Assembly: GCF_021462225.1 (NCBI RefSeq)
Contig: NC_061805.1
Coordinates: 27,793,958-27,857,957, forward strand
DNA from: Girardinichthys multiradiatus
Lineage: Eukaryota; Chordata; Actinopteri; Cyprinodontiformes; Goodeidae
DNA length: 64,000 nucleotides
Reading direction: 5' to 3'
Shown here: positions 45,611 to 56,874 of the stretch, one piece after another
How positions within the stretch are numbered: the first letter of the stretch is position 1
How the letters are laid out: each line of letters begins with the position of its first letter
Position numbers and translations under genes: made by a program
Notes under the pieces: model-generated
What the model was told of the DNA's origin: nothing
Database searches by the model: none
The model's input: only the letters and a program-made list of their open reading frames with translations

Positions 45611-47174
45611 CAGGTCCTTCTCAAAATATTAGCATATTGTGATAAAGTTCATTATTTTCCATAATGTCATGATGAAAATTTAACATTCATATATTTTAGA
45701 TTCATTGCACACTAACTGAAATATTTCAGGTCTTTTATTGTCTTAATACGGATGATTTTGGCATACAGCTCATGAAAACCCCAATTTCCTATCTCACAAA
45801 ATTAGCATATCATTAAAAGGGTCTCTAAACAAGCTATGAACCTAATCATCTGAATCAACGAGTTAACTCTAAACACCTGCAAAAGATTCCTGAGGCCTTT
45901 AAAACTCCCAGCCTGGTTCATCACTCAAAACCCCAATCATGGGTAAGACTGCCGACTTGACTGCTGTCCAGAAGGCCACTATTGACACCCTCAAGCAAGA
46001 GGGTAAGACACAGAAAGAAATTTCTGAACAAATAGGCTGTTCCCAGAGTGCTGCATCAAGGCACCTCAGTGGGAAGTCTGTGGGAAGGAAAAAGTGTGGC
46101 AGAAATCGCTGCACAAGGAGAAGAGGTGACCGGACCCTGAGGAAGATTGTGGAGAAGGGCCGATTCCAGACCTTGGGGGACCTGCGGAAGCAGTGGACTG
46201 AGTCTGGAGTAGAAACATCCAGAGCCACCGTGCACAGGCGTGTGCAGGAAATGGGCTACAGGTGCCGCATTCCCCAGACCTGGGCTACAGAGAAGCAGCA
46301 CTGGACTGTTGCTCAGTGGTCCAAAGTACTTTTTTCGGATGAAAGCAAATTCTGCATGTCATTCGGAAATCAAGGTGCCAGAGTCTGGAGGAAGACTGGG
46401 GAGAAGGAAATGCCAAAATGCCAGAAGTCCAGTGTCAAGTACCCACAGTCAGTGATGGTCTGGGGTGCCGTGTCAGCTGCTGGTGTTGGTCCACTGTGTT
46501 TTATCAAGGGCAGGGTCAATGCAGCTAGCTATCAGGAGATTTTGGAGCACTTCATGCTTCCATCTGCTGAAAAGCTTTATGGAGATGAAGATTTCATTTT
46601 TCAGCACGACCTGGCACCTGCTCACAGTGCCAAAACCACTGGTAAATGGTTTACTGACCATGGTATCACTGTGCTCAATTGGCCTGCCAACTCTCCTGAC
46701 CTGAACCCCATAGAGAATCTGTGGGATATTGTGAAGAGAACGTTGAGAGACTCAAGACCCAACACTCTGGATGAGCTAAAGGCCGCTATCGAAGCATCCT
46801 GGGCCTCCATAAGACCTCAGCAGTGCCACAGGCTGATTGCCTCCATGCCATGCCGCATTGAAGCAGTCATTTCTGCCAAAGGATTCCCGACCAAGTATTG
46901 AGTGCATAACTGTACATGATTATTTGAAGGTTGACGTTTTTTGTATTAAAAACACTTTTCTTTTATTGGTCGGATGAAATATGCTAATTTTGTGAGATAG
47001 GAATTTTGGGTTTTCATGAGCTGTGTGCCGAAATCATCCGTATTAAGACAATAAAAGACCTGAAATATTTCAGTTATTGTGCAATGAATCTAAAATATAT
47101 TAATGTTAAATTTTCATCATGACATTATGGAAAATAATGAACTTCATCACAATATGCTAATATTTTGAGAAGGA
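45611..47174 (+). mobile_element. Tc1-A copy 4, 42-bp deletion subfamily, right tip lost
   Basis: Left end complete after TA (45609-45610). The right inverted repeat runs to GAGAAGGA at 47174, where the other copies continue CCTG then TA. LINE sequence follows directly. Thus the last 4 bp and the right target TA are missing. It shares the internal 42-bp deletion with copy 2. Confidence 0.93.
45939..46901 (+). CDS. Tc1-A transposase, 320 residues, open, linker deleted
   Basis: Open frame from ATG to TGA. Same domain order as the 334-residue copy but IPQ joins TWATEKQ directly, without residues 114-127. The DDE residues are all present (FSDESKF, FQHDLAPAHS, NPIENLWD) and MVWGAVS is intact, so apart from the deletion it is better preserved than copy 2. 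Other private changes: GRNRCTRRR in the basic motif, SAASRH for SAVSRH, and PCRIEAV near the end. Codon 31 is CAA. The frame is open, but the element's right tip is damaged. Confidence 0.87.
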   Translation: MGKTADLTAVQKATIDTLKQEGKTQKEISEQIGCSQSAASRHLSGKSVGRKKCGRNRCTRRRGDRTLRKIVEKGRFQTLGDLRKQWTESGVETSRATVHRRVQEMGYRCRIPQTWATEKQHWTVAQWSKVLFSDESKFCMSFGNQGARVWRKTGEKEMPKCQKSSVKYPQSVMVWGAVSAAGVGPLCFIKGRVNAASYQEILEHFMLPSAEKLYGDEDFIFQHDLAPAHSAKTTGKWFTDHGITVLNWPANSPDLNPIENLWDIVKRTLRDSRPNTLDELKAAIEASWASIRPQQCHRLIASMPCRIEAVISAKGFPTKY

Positions 47175-49231
47175 TAAATTTTCACTGTTACGCTGATGAC
47201 ACTCAGCTTTACTTATTCATAAATCCTGATGAGCCCAACCAGTTAGATAGACTACAAGCATGTCTTGAAGATATAAAAACTTGGATGACTTTAAATATTT
47301 TGCTTCTAAATTCAGACAAGACAGAAGTTGTCGTCTTTGGACCGGAGTCTTTAAAAAAGAAACTGCTTAGTCAATCACTCAACCTGGATGGGATTAAATT
47401 GACCTCCGGTAATAAAGTAAAAAACCTTGGTGCTACTTTTGACCAGGACATGTCATTTAAATCCCATATTAAACAGGTTTCTAGGATTTCCTTCTTTCAC
47501 CACCGGAACATTGCCAAAATTAGAAATATCCTGTCCAGGAGTGACGCTGAAAAACTAGTCCATGCATTTGTTACTTCAAAGCTGGACTATTGTAATTCTT
47601 TACTATCAGGATGTACACAAAATACAGTTAAAAGCCTTCAGCTGATTCAAAATGCTGCAGCAAGAGTTCTGATGAAAATTAAAAAGAGAGATCATATTTC
47701 TCCTATTTTAGCTTCCCGTCATTGGCTCCCTGTTAAATCCAGAATAGAATTTAAAATTCTCCTCCTCACATATAAAGCCCTTAATGATCTAGCTCCATCA
47801 TACATCAGAGATCTGATTGTTCCATATGTTCCTAACAGAGCACTTCGTTCTCAGACTGTAGGTTTACTGGTGGTTCCTAGAGTCTCTAGAAGTAGAATGG
47901 GAGGCAGATCTTTTAGTTATCAGGCTCCTCTCCTGTGCAACCAGCTCCCGGTTTTGGTCCGTGAGGCAGACACCCTGTCTACGTTTAAGGCTAGGCTTAA
48001 AACTTTCCTTTTTGATAAAGCTTATAGTTAGAGTGGCTTAGGTTATCAGGGAGGGAGCCTCCCTCCCTCCCTGTTGGTTGGAGTAAGGGGGAGTCAGGTT
48101 TAGCCTAAACCGGCTCAGTTATGGTTGAGGCACAAACAAACCCTCCATTTCTGCTACCTGTATGACCCCTTCTCTTTTCCAATGGTAATAATCAGTCTGC
48201 CAGAGGGAGGTATCCCAATCCTTGTGGTTTTCAGTATAACAATGACCATCAGAGGGACCCTTTGTGGGGTGCCTTGAGATGACATTGTTGTAAATAAGCA
48301 CCCTTTAACTAAATTATCTAAACTGAAACTATCTGTGTAGTTATGCTGCTATAGGCTTAGGCTGCTGGAGGACATAATGACCACTTTCACCCTCTTCGCT
48401 ACATTCTCACACTACTCTCCAATTTTGTATTATTTGCTGTTATTTCAGCTTTTAACTTTGTTCTCTCTTTTCTCTTCCAAGAAGCTACACCTGGCCTGAC
48501 TCTGTGTCTACCTGTGACACCTTTCTGGAGAGGGGAATCATCTGAGCTTCTGCTGGCAACAACTTAATGCTCACCCTCTACCGATGATCCACATAGCCCT
48601 GTCTTTCTGTGTTTAACCCTTTTTCTCTCCTAGACATGGCGATTGACTGAGCTTAACTGTAACTAACTGTATGTGCTCTCTTTCAGACGCTAACCTTGAA
48701 AACTGGCTTAAAGTTTATCTGTTCTTTCTTTCTAGGTGAAACAACTAAAGGAGCTACATCCATTAACATTTACTTTTCCTTCCCATAGAAAGTACTCCTG
48801 GATCAGTGCGTCTTTGTTCTCTTTGTGTCTCTGCTCTGTTCTCTCAAACCCCCAGTCGGTCGTGGCAGATGGTCGCTCACACTGAGCCTGGTCCTGCTGG
48901 AGGTTTCTTCCTGTTAAAAGGGAGTTTTTCCTCTCCACTGTCGCTACATGCATGCTCAGTATGAGGGATTGCTGCAAAGTCAACGCCAGTGACTGTCCAC
49001 TGTCTCTACATGCTCATCCAGGAGGAGGGAATGCTGCAAGTCACTGACTGGATGCAATCTGCTGGGTTTCCTTAGACAGAAAAACTTTTTATCCAATTTG
49101 AATAAATAACTAACTTTGACTGCACTGTTCAATTATTAGGATTAATTGGAATGTATGTACCTGACTGTTGTGAAGTGCCTTGAGACAACATGTGTGGTGA
49201 ATTGGCGCTATATAAATAAAACTGAATTGAA
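47175..49231 (+). mobile_element. 5'-truncated L2-like LINE abutting Tc1-A copy 4
   Basis: It begins in the RT at ...NFHCYADDTQLYL, continues to a stop at 48029-48031, then about 1.2 kb of 3' UTR ending GTGCCTTGAGACAACATG...TATAAATAAAACTGAATTG with a TTGAA-repeat tail (49213-49231). The 3' UTR recurs at 51592-52121 and, more decayed, at 62770-63200. No clear target duplication was found; the junction with Tc1-A removed 4 bp of the latter. Confidence 0.88.
47180..48031 (+). pseudogene. L2-like LINE ORF2, C-terminal half (truncated but open)
   Basis: The frame starts upstream in Tc1-A sequence without a true ATG and runs open to the stop at 48031. It has the RT catalytic box FHCYADDTQLYL, then LLLNSDKTEVVVFGP, VKNLGATFDQDMSFKSHI, LDYCNSLLSG, LQLIQNAAARVL and HWLPVKSRIEFKILLLTYKA, the post-RT signature of L2-type fish LINEs. 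The endonuclease and RT fingers are missing. About 284 residues; no frameshift, which suggests a fairly recent insertion. Confidence 0.88.
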
Positions 49232-50699
49232 TTGAATGAAATTAAGTGTTAGAGTGGCAAAAGTTGATACTTCCTCACAACCATAACCTGTCACTACAAG
49301 GATGCATGGTCTAAGTGCATCTGTGTGAGTGCACATGTATGTGCAATAACCAGCATGTCTTCTATACAAATAAAAAAAAAGAACTCACACTGGTATTATA
49401 CCAGAGTACAATCCCAGACATTCATTGCCCACATCCTGCAGAGACGATTTGTTCTTAAACAGAATTGGATGTTTAAATTCAAACACATTTATTTGTTTAT
49501 TTAGTTCAAGAATCACCCCGGCAAGTTTTACACCCTCTAATTTAAGCTAAAGAGCACATCGGTTTGTTTTGGTCAAAGAAGGTTGATTACTATCCATTTT
49601 CATTATGTAGGGCAATGTAAATCAAAATGTAATTGCAGTTGCAAACCCATTACAGAGTATTCTTTGAAAAATCGTTCAGCGCTCGCATGGTTTTTAATTA
49701 GACTACACACACAAGAAGATACCACTGAAAACACATAACATGAAGCAATCACCACTCATCCAGGGAGTACAAAAAAGCCAATGAATCACAGCAGTTCTGC
49801 TAATAATAGCAGGCACCATTGTATTTATTCCCATGTTTATGTAGCAGCGTGTTAGCAGTACTTCACCTGTCCACCAACCCGGCCGTTAACGCTAATGGCA
49901 GTCTAATGTGGCAGAGAGGGATGTATTGTTATGCCTTAGGGTGCACAATCTAATCTTGTCAACTACCAAGCAATGCTAACAAAGAGCATGACTCCCAGAG
50001 AACCTTTCACGTCAGTGGCAAAATTTAAACCGTTGCAGAGTTATGCAAAAAAAAGATTTTTATGCATTTTTCACTTCCAAGAGTGATAAAACAAGCGGGG
50101 GATGTCATCTGTTTGATTCTAGTACTTTTCCAAAGCTAAGAAAAGGTGTGTGTTATTTGAAGATAAGAAACATGACCCAGATATTTATGTGCTTTCTTTG
50201 TATTCATTCTCTTTGAGCATTTAGAATTAGCATATTAAACTGTAGGCAAAAATGTAAGTACCTCAGCATTATTTGTAAGATATGAACTTATCACATTTGG
50301 ACTCAAACCAAATCATCTGATGCAAGACATACCTAAAAGCCTTTTTGTCCCTTGCATTAGTTATTTCCCTTTCTAAACTGAGGATGCAGAGTGGAAGGGT
50401 GGAATGGTGGAAGCTGTTGCAGAGTGGGGAGTCAGATGTGGAGGGCAGAGACTGAAAGACAGAAAGCACAAGAAAGAGGTGTATTCTAGCCTGGAGCCTT
50501 GTATTGAACTAACGCCAGGTGCGGAGAAGAACCTCTTTAGTGTATGTATGGAGGAACAGAGTTTTTCCCAAATCGTCTTCCATCTCTCCATCCTAACTTT
50601 TGAAGAAAAATATCAGAAAATGTATTTGTAGAAATGCAGTTTAACTTTGTCATTACATAATGAATGAATAAATAGTAAAGATTCAACAGGGTGCCGAAA
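49232..50699. other. Intergenic DNA, nothing recognised
   Basis: No domain, splice or repeat signature seen. Confidence 0.4.
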
Positions 50700-51350
50700 A
50701 CATTCAGAGATTTTTGGTCCAGAATGACACTATAGCATCACTCAGATGTTTCACATTTATCATCTCCAATTCATGTCACGAATCTCCTATTCCACCTCTT
50801 CCAAAGGTGCTCTAATGCATTGAGATCTGATGACAGTGGATGCCACTGGAGCACAGTGAGATCACTGTCATGTTCAAGAAACTAACATGAGATCATTTGA
50901 GCTCTGTGTCATGGTGTATTATCCAGTTGGAAGCAGCCATCAAAAGACAGGTACATTGTGGTCATAAAGAGACCCTCAAAACCATTACGCTACCAGCAGC
51001 AGCCTGATACAAACCAACATGGATCCAGACTTTTGTTTATATCAATGGACCCTCCTAAGGGTACAAATTATTTTTATAAATGCACTGATAATGTTAAATG
51101 TGGAAACTAAAATCAAGACTCACCAGAACTGAAAACATTTCATATCTTTTACTGTCCAGTTTTTTTCCTACTTTCTGGTACCTTGGTTATAATTAGTGAC
51201 CATTTGTGCTAAAGTTGTCTTTCTATCATCTTAAACCAGTCTCCATATTCTTCTCTAACATCAATGAGGCAGTTTTGTTCGCACAACTTCACTCTGCGAT
51301 GCTTTAAAAGCTGTCAACATCTCAAGTGCGGAAATCAAAGTTAAAGTAAC
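50700..51350 (-). mobile_element. Probable decayed Tc1-like transposase remnant, antisense
   Basis: Phrases such as AATCAAGACTCACCAGAACTG (51111-51131; reverse strand near a W-S-D-E-S motif), GGATCCAGACTTTTGTTTAT and TTGGTTATAATTAGTGACCA fit the reverse strand of a widespread fish DNA-transposon repeat. No frame survives and no ends were found. Confidence 0.4.
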
Positions 51351-52121
51351 AGTCATTTCAATTTGTACATAGTATGGAATATCAATAGTATAGAACAAGT
51401 TAAAATCTACTTTGCATTTTACACAGTTGAAAATGTAATCTCACCAGGCCCTCGCAAAGACAGAACTGTTGGGAAATATCCTCAAATATTCTAGAAAATA
51501 AATGCTATATTCTATCAAGCCAAAATCTCATTGTGGACACCAACTTTGTGAACAGAATCATCATCTTTAAAATGTACAGTTTTTAAGAAACTCTTTTTCA
51601 GACTCTAACCTTGAAAACTGGCTTAGACTTTATCTGTTCTTTATTTCTAGGTGAAACGACTAAAGGAGCTACATCCATTAACATTTACTTTTCCTTCTCA
51701 TAGAAAGTACTCCTGGATCAGTGCTTCTTTGTTCTCTTTGTGTCTTTGCTCTGTTCTCTCAAACCCCCAGTCGGTCGTGGCAGATGGCCGCTCACACTGA
51801 GCCTGGTTCTGCTGGAGGTTTCTTCCTGTTAAAAGGGAGTTTTTCCTCTCCACTGTCGCTACATGTATGCTCAGTATGAGGGATTGCTGCAAAGTCATCG
51901 CCAGGGACTGTCCACTGTCTCTACATGCTCATCCAGGAGGAGTGAATGCTGCAAATCACTGACTGGATGCAATCTGCTGGGTTTCCTTAGGCAGAAAAAC
52001 TTTTTATCCAATTCGCATAAATAACTGACTGCACTGTTCAATGATTAGGATTAATTGGAATGTATGTACCTGACTGTTGTGAAGTGCCTTGAGACAACAT
52101 GTGTTGTGAATTGGCACTATA

Positions 52122-53731
52122 CAGGTCCTTCTCAAAATATTAGCATATTGTGATAGAGTTCATTATTTTCCATAATGTCATGATGAAAATTTAACATTCA
52201 TATATTTTAGATTCATTGCACACTAACTGAAATATTTCAGGTCTTTTATTGTCTTAATACGGATGATTGTGGCATACAGCTCATGAAAACCCAAAATTCC
52301 TATCTCACAAAATTAGCATATAATTAAAAGGGTCTCTAAATGAGCTATGAACCTAATCATCTGAATCAACGAGTTAACTCTAAACACCTGCAAAAGATTC
52401 CTGAGGCCTTTAAAACTCCCAGCCTGGTTCATCACTCAAAACCCCAATCATGGGTAAGACTGCAGACCTGACTGCTGTCCAGAAGGCCACTATTGACACC
52501 CTCAAGCAAGAGGGTAAGACACAGAAAGAAATTTCTGAATGAATAGGCTGTTCCCAGAGTGCTGTATCAAGGCACCTCAGTGGGAAGTCTGTGGGAAGGA
52601 AAAGGTGTGGCAGAAAACGCTGCACAACGAGAAGAGGTGACCGGACCTTGAGGAAGATTGTGGAGAAGGGCCGATTCCAGACCTTGGGGGACCTGCGGAA
52701 GCAGTGGACTGAGTCTGGAGTAGAAACATCCAGAGCCACCGTGCACAGGCGTGTGCAGGAAATGGGCTACAGGTGCCGCATTCCTCAGGTCAAGCCACTT
52801 TTGAACCAGAAACAGCAGCAGAAGCGCCTGACCTGGGCTACGGAGAAGCAGCACTGGACTGTTGCTCAGTGGTCCAAAGTACTTTTTTTGGATGAAAGCA
52901 AATTCTGTATGTCATTTGGAAATCAAGGTGCCAGAGTCTGGAGGAAGACTGGGGAGAAGGTAATGCCAAAATGCCAGAAGTCCAGTGTCAAGTACCCACA
53001 ATCAGTGATGGTCTAGGGTGCCGTGTCAGCTGCTGGTGTTGGTCCACTGTGTTTTATCAAGGGCAGGGTCAATGCAGCTAGCTATCAGAAGATTTTGGAG
53101 CACTTCATGCTTCCATCTGCTGAAAAGCTTTATGGAGATGAAGATTTCGTTTTTCAGCACGACCTGGCACCTGCTCACAATGCCAAAACCACTGGTAAAT
53201 GGTTTACTGACCATGGCATCACTGTGCTCAATTGGCCTGCCAACTCTCCTGACCTGAACCCCATAGAGAATCTGTGGGATATTGTGAAGAGAACGTTGAG
53301 AGACTCAAGACCCAACACTCTGGATGAGCTAAAGGCCGCTATTGAAGCATCCTGGGCCTCCATAAGACCTCAGCAGTGCCACAGGCTGATTGCCTCCATG
53401 CCACGCCGCATTGAAGCAGTCGTTTCTGCCAAAGGATTCCCAACCAAGTATTGAGTGCATAACTGTACAGGATTATTTGAAGGTTGACGTTTTTTGTATT
53501 AAAAACACTTTTCTTTTATTGGTCGGATGAAATATGCTAATTTTGTGAGATAGGAATTTTGGGTTTTCATGAGCTGTATGCCAAAATCATCCGTATTAAG
53601 ACAATAAAAGACCTGAAATATTTCAGTTAGTGTGCAATGAATCTAAAATATATGAATGTTAAATTTTAATCATGACATTATGGAAAATAATTAACTTAAT
53701 CACAATATGCTAATATTTTGAGAAGGACCAG
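52122..53731 (+). mobile_element. Tc1-A copy 5, complete 1610-bp element inside the L2 tail
   Basis: Flanked by TA at 52120-52121 and 53732-53733; both inverted repeats are present, the right tip reading GGACCAG with one change from GGACCTG. Removing it with one TA restores the LINE tail. It lacks the 42-bp deletion. Confidence 0.95.
52450..53454 (+). pseudogene. Tc1-A transposase, two premature stops
   Basis: Full family length (335 codons including stop) without frameshift, but TGA at codon 31 (the same site as in copy 1) and TAG at 53014-53016, where MVWGAVS has lost its Trp codon. The linker VKPLLNQKQQQKRL is present. FLDESKF (Ser to Leu), FQHDLAPAHN and NPIENLWD keep the three acids. 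It cannot make a full protein. Confidence 0.93.
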
Positions 53732-53761
53732 TATATATAAACTGAATTGAATTGAAGAAAC

Positions 53762-55265
53762 AAAGGATCGCTGTGCATTTGATTTTGCCTAAGGGAGTGA
53801 GTTTTATATAAGTGAACAGATGAAAGCACAAGGTGTACAACGGGGTCCACAGAGACATCCATCTCACTCAACCCAGCAGTTCAGAGTGAAGAGTGTGTTC
53901 CACATTCAAACAGTTTATCTGAACCCTCTTCTTACCAGAGTCCTCCATCTCAATCAGTATTATTTCAAGTAAAATACCCTTCCACTGTGAAGTGTTTATG
54001 TCGTGGAGATGAACCAATTTATGAGGATTGACTTATGGAACTGATGAAGACTTGAAACCTCGTACCACCACTATTTGCAGTACCTAATACCAAAAAGAAA
54101 ATAGAAAAGGCTGCTGGATTGCCATTAACCCAACATGGAGACAAAGCGTAGAAGGCATAGCCTAACTCCTTGGCAATTCAATTCTATTTTTTTTAAACAG
54201 AAAAACAAAAGCATTCAGGACAATTCGGTTAGTTCAAATGTACTGCTTCAAGCTGTAAGCTTCAGAATATATATTGACATTAGCAATAAAAATCCTCTCT
54301 CTGCTATAAGACTGTTATTAGCCTCCAGCAGTGTAAAGCATAGGACATATCCAATATAGAGTTAAAACAGACATATTCACTTTACAGAGTTGAGAGGAGA
54401 GTCTCTACTTTTTCAGACAGCCCACAGCTCTGGAACATTTCACCACATTTACTGCTGAAGTCGGTGCAACATGTCATCCCTTTAAAGTGACTAACAACAC
54501 TATAAATATAATTTCCAAATGCTGTGGAGTCAGACTGCAAACATACACTTCACTGTGCTGGTATCTTGGTGTGCCTATGGGTTTAAAAGCATATGACAAC
54601 TGTTAGCAGGCTTTGCGTAATATCAAATGTTCATGACTTGCAGTTGGGATCCCATTCAGGAGATGCACTCATTTTCTGACATTTAAGGCTGCCTTTAAGG
54701 AACTGATCGGCTCTGTTTTTTTATTCCCCAGCAGTTCAGTTGTAGAAAGCTACTACATGAAATTTCCCAGCATCCAGCTGCAAAGGGCACAAATTTGAAT
54801 TTATATCAAAAAAGTAAATCACAGATATTTATAATACAAATAGCCATTACTATTGGTGATATATTTCATGTTGATGCACTAATATCTCTATGAGAGGCAA
54901 TCTTCCATACATTGGTGATTCCTAAAGGAGTGATACCCCTGTTTTAGTCATGTTATCCTAATCTGTAATAGTTATTTACTGTATTATAGAGTCAAGCTTT
55001 CAAGGACCAAGATTTAATTCCCTTGGTTCCTAGGGAGAGGGACTGGATGAAATGGACTTTATTGCAAAGTTAAAGAGAATTAACTGAACTTCAGCCCAAA
55101 CATTAAGTGTCTTCTAGCATAATTTCAATTTACAATTAACCTGTTTATCTGATTGAGGGAAAAGATTGGTCTATGAAATCCTATTGTCATGGTTTACTCC
55201 AAGGAATCTGCAATGCTGCAAGGCAGAGTCATCTTCAGAAACTTCAATAGTCCCCAGGACCTGTA
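53762..55265. other. Intergenic DNA, nothing recognised
   Basis: No coding or repeat signature seen. Confidence 0.4.
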
Positions 55266-55267
55266 TA

Positions 55268-56874
55268 CAGTACAGACCAAACGTTTGGACACACCTTCTC
55301 ATTCAAAGAGTTTTCTTTATTTTCATGACTATGAATATTGTAGCTTCACACTGAAGGCATCAAAACTATGAATCAACACATGTGGAATTATATACTGAAC
55401 AAAAAAAAGTGTGAAACAACTGAAAATATGTCTTATATTCTAGGTTCTTCAAAGTAGCCACCTTTTGCTTTGATTACTGCTCTGCACACTCTTGGTATTC
55501 TATTTATGAGCTTCAAGAGGTAGTCACCTGAAATGGTTTTCACTTCACAGGTGTGCCCTGTCAGGTTTAATAAGTGGGATTTCAAGCCTTATAAATGGGA
55601 TTGGGACCATCAGTTGTGTTGTGCAGGAGGTGGATACAGTACACAGCTGATAGTCCTACTGAATAGACTGTTAGAATTTGTATTATGGCAGAAAAACGAG
55701 TGGCCATCATTACTTTAAGAAATGAAGGTCAGTCAGTCTGAACAATTGGGAAAACTTTGAAAGTGTCCCCAAGTGCAGTCGCAAAAACCATCAAGCGCTA
55801 CAAAGAAACTGGCTCACACGAGGTCCGCCCCAGGAAAGGAAGACCAAGAGTCACCTCTGCTGCGGACGATAAGTTCATCCAAGTCACCAGTCTCAGAAAT
55901 TGGAGGTTAACAGCAGCTCAGATTAGAGAACAGGTCAATGCCACACAGAGTTCTAGCAGCAGACACATCTCTAGAACAACTGTTAGGAGGAGACTGTGTG
56001 AATCAGGGCTTCATGGTAAAATAGCTGCTAGGAAACCACTGCTGAGGACAGGCAACAAGCAGAAGAGACTTGTTTGGGCCAAAGAACATAAGGAATGGAC
56101 ATTAGACTAGTGGGAATCTGTGCTTTGGTGTGATGAGGTTTGAGATCTTTGGTTCCAACCACCGTGTCTTTGTGCGGCACAGAAGAGGTGAATGGATGGA
56201 CTCTACATGCCTGGTTCCCACCGTGAAGCATGGAGGAGGAGGTCTGATGGTGTGGGGGTGCTTTGCTGGTGACACTGTTGGGGATTTATTCAAAATTGAA
56301 GGCATACTGAACCAGCATGGCTACCACAGCATCTTGCAGTGGCATGCTATTCCATCCAGTTTGCATTTAGTTGGACCATCATTTATTTGTCAACAGGACA
56401 ATGACCCCAAACACACCTCCAGGCTGTGTAAGGGCTATTTGACCAAGAAGGGGAGTGATGGGTTGCTGCGCCAGATGACCTGGCCTCCACAGTCACCGGA
56501 CCTGAACCCAATCGAGATGGTTTGGGGTGAGCTGGACCACAGAGTGAAGGCAAAAGGGCCAACAAGTGCTACGCATCTCTGGGAACTCCTTCAAGACTGT
56601 TGGAAAACCATTTCAGGTGACTACCTCTTGAAGCTCATCAACATAATGCCAAGAGTGTGCAGAGCAGTAATCAAAGCAAAAGGTGGCTACTTTGAAGAAC
56701 CTAGAATATAAGACATAATTTCAGTTGTTTCACACTTTTTTGTTCAGTCTATAATTCCACATGTGTTAATTCATAGTTTTGATGCCTTCAGTGTGAAGCT
56801 ACAATATTCATAGTCATGAAAATAAAGAAAACTCTTTGAATGAGAAGGTGTGTCCAAACGTTTGGTCTGTACAC
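55268..56874 (+). mobile_element. Tc1-B copy 2, both ends present
   Basis: After TA (55266-55267) it begins CAGTACAGACCAAACGTTTG; the right end reads CAAACGTTTGGTCTGTAC at 56855-56872, with the last bases altered so that the right TA is not clear. Terminal repeats of about 170 bp include ATGAATATTGTAGCTTCACA and its inverse. It supplies the missing left end of the copy at 8684-9972. Confidence 0.92.
55685..56711 (+). pseudogene. Tc1-B transposase, two stops and a frameshift
   Basis: ATG at 55685 opens MAEKRVAIITLRNEG. A TGA follows at 55739-55741, where the other copy has Gln (QSVQTIG). Then HTH (KVSPSAVAKTIKRY), PRKGRPRVTS and HKEWTLD, with a TAG at about 56108 (Gln in the other copy). About five bases are lost at the first catalytic block near 56134 (DESKF), shifting the frame. 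The new frame holds FICQQDNDPKHTSRLC and PDLNPIEMVWGELDHR. The second Asp and the Glu remain. Total length is not a multiple of three. Non-functional. Confidence 0.92.

Larger units (their letters stand above)
51592..53754 (+). mobile_element. L2-like LINE 3' tail with 7-bp duplication, interrupted by Tc1-A copy 5
   Basis: AAGAAAC lies at 51585-51591 and again at 53755-53761. The LINE part (51592-52121 and 53734-53754) matches the 3' UTR of the LINE at 48676-49228 almost base for base, from TCTTTTTCAGAC to ACTGAATTGAATTG. Tc1-A copy 5 is inserted at a TA within GGCACTATA / TATATAAACTG. The tail is non-coding; only about 550 bp of LINE were inserted. Confidence 0.9.

Noticed and set aside
30650..46285. 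The 42-bp segment absent from Tc1-A copies 2 and 4 as a spliced intron or retro-copy mark
   Set aside because: The segment begins GT but ends in CCTG, not AG, whichever way the ambiguous base is placed. It is far too short for a vertebrate intron and codes in frame in the other copies. A deletion is simpler.
47165..48031. 288-codon open frame as a host gene
   Set aside because: It starts inside the Tc1-A terminal repeat without an ATG, and its protein is the C-terminal part of an L2-type reverse transcriptase.
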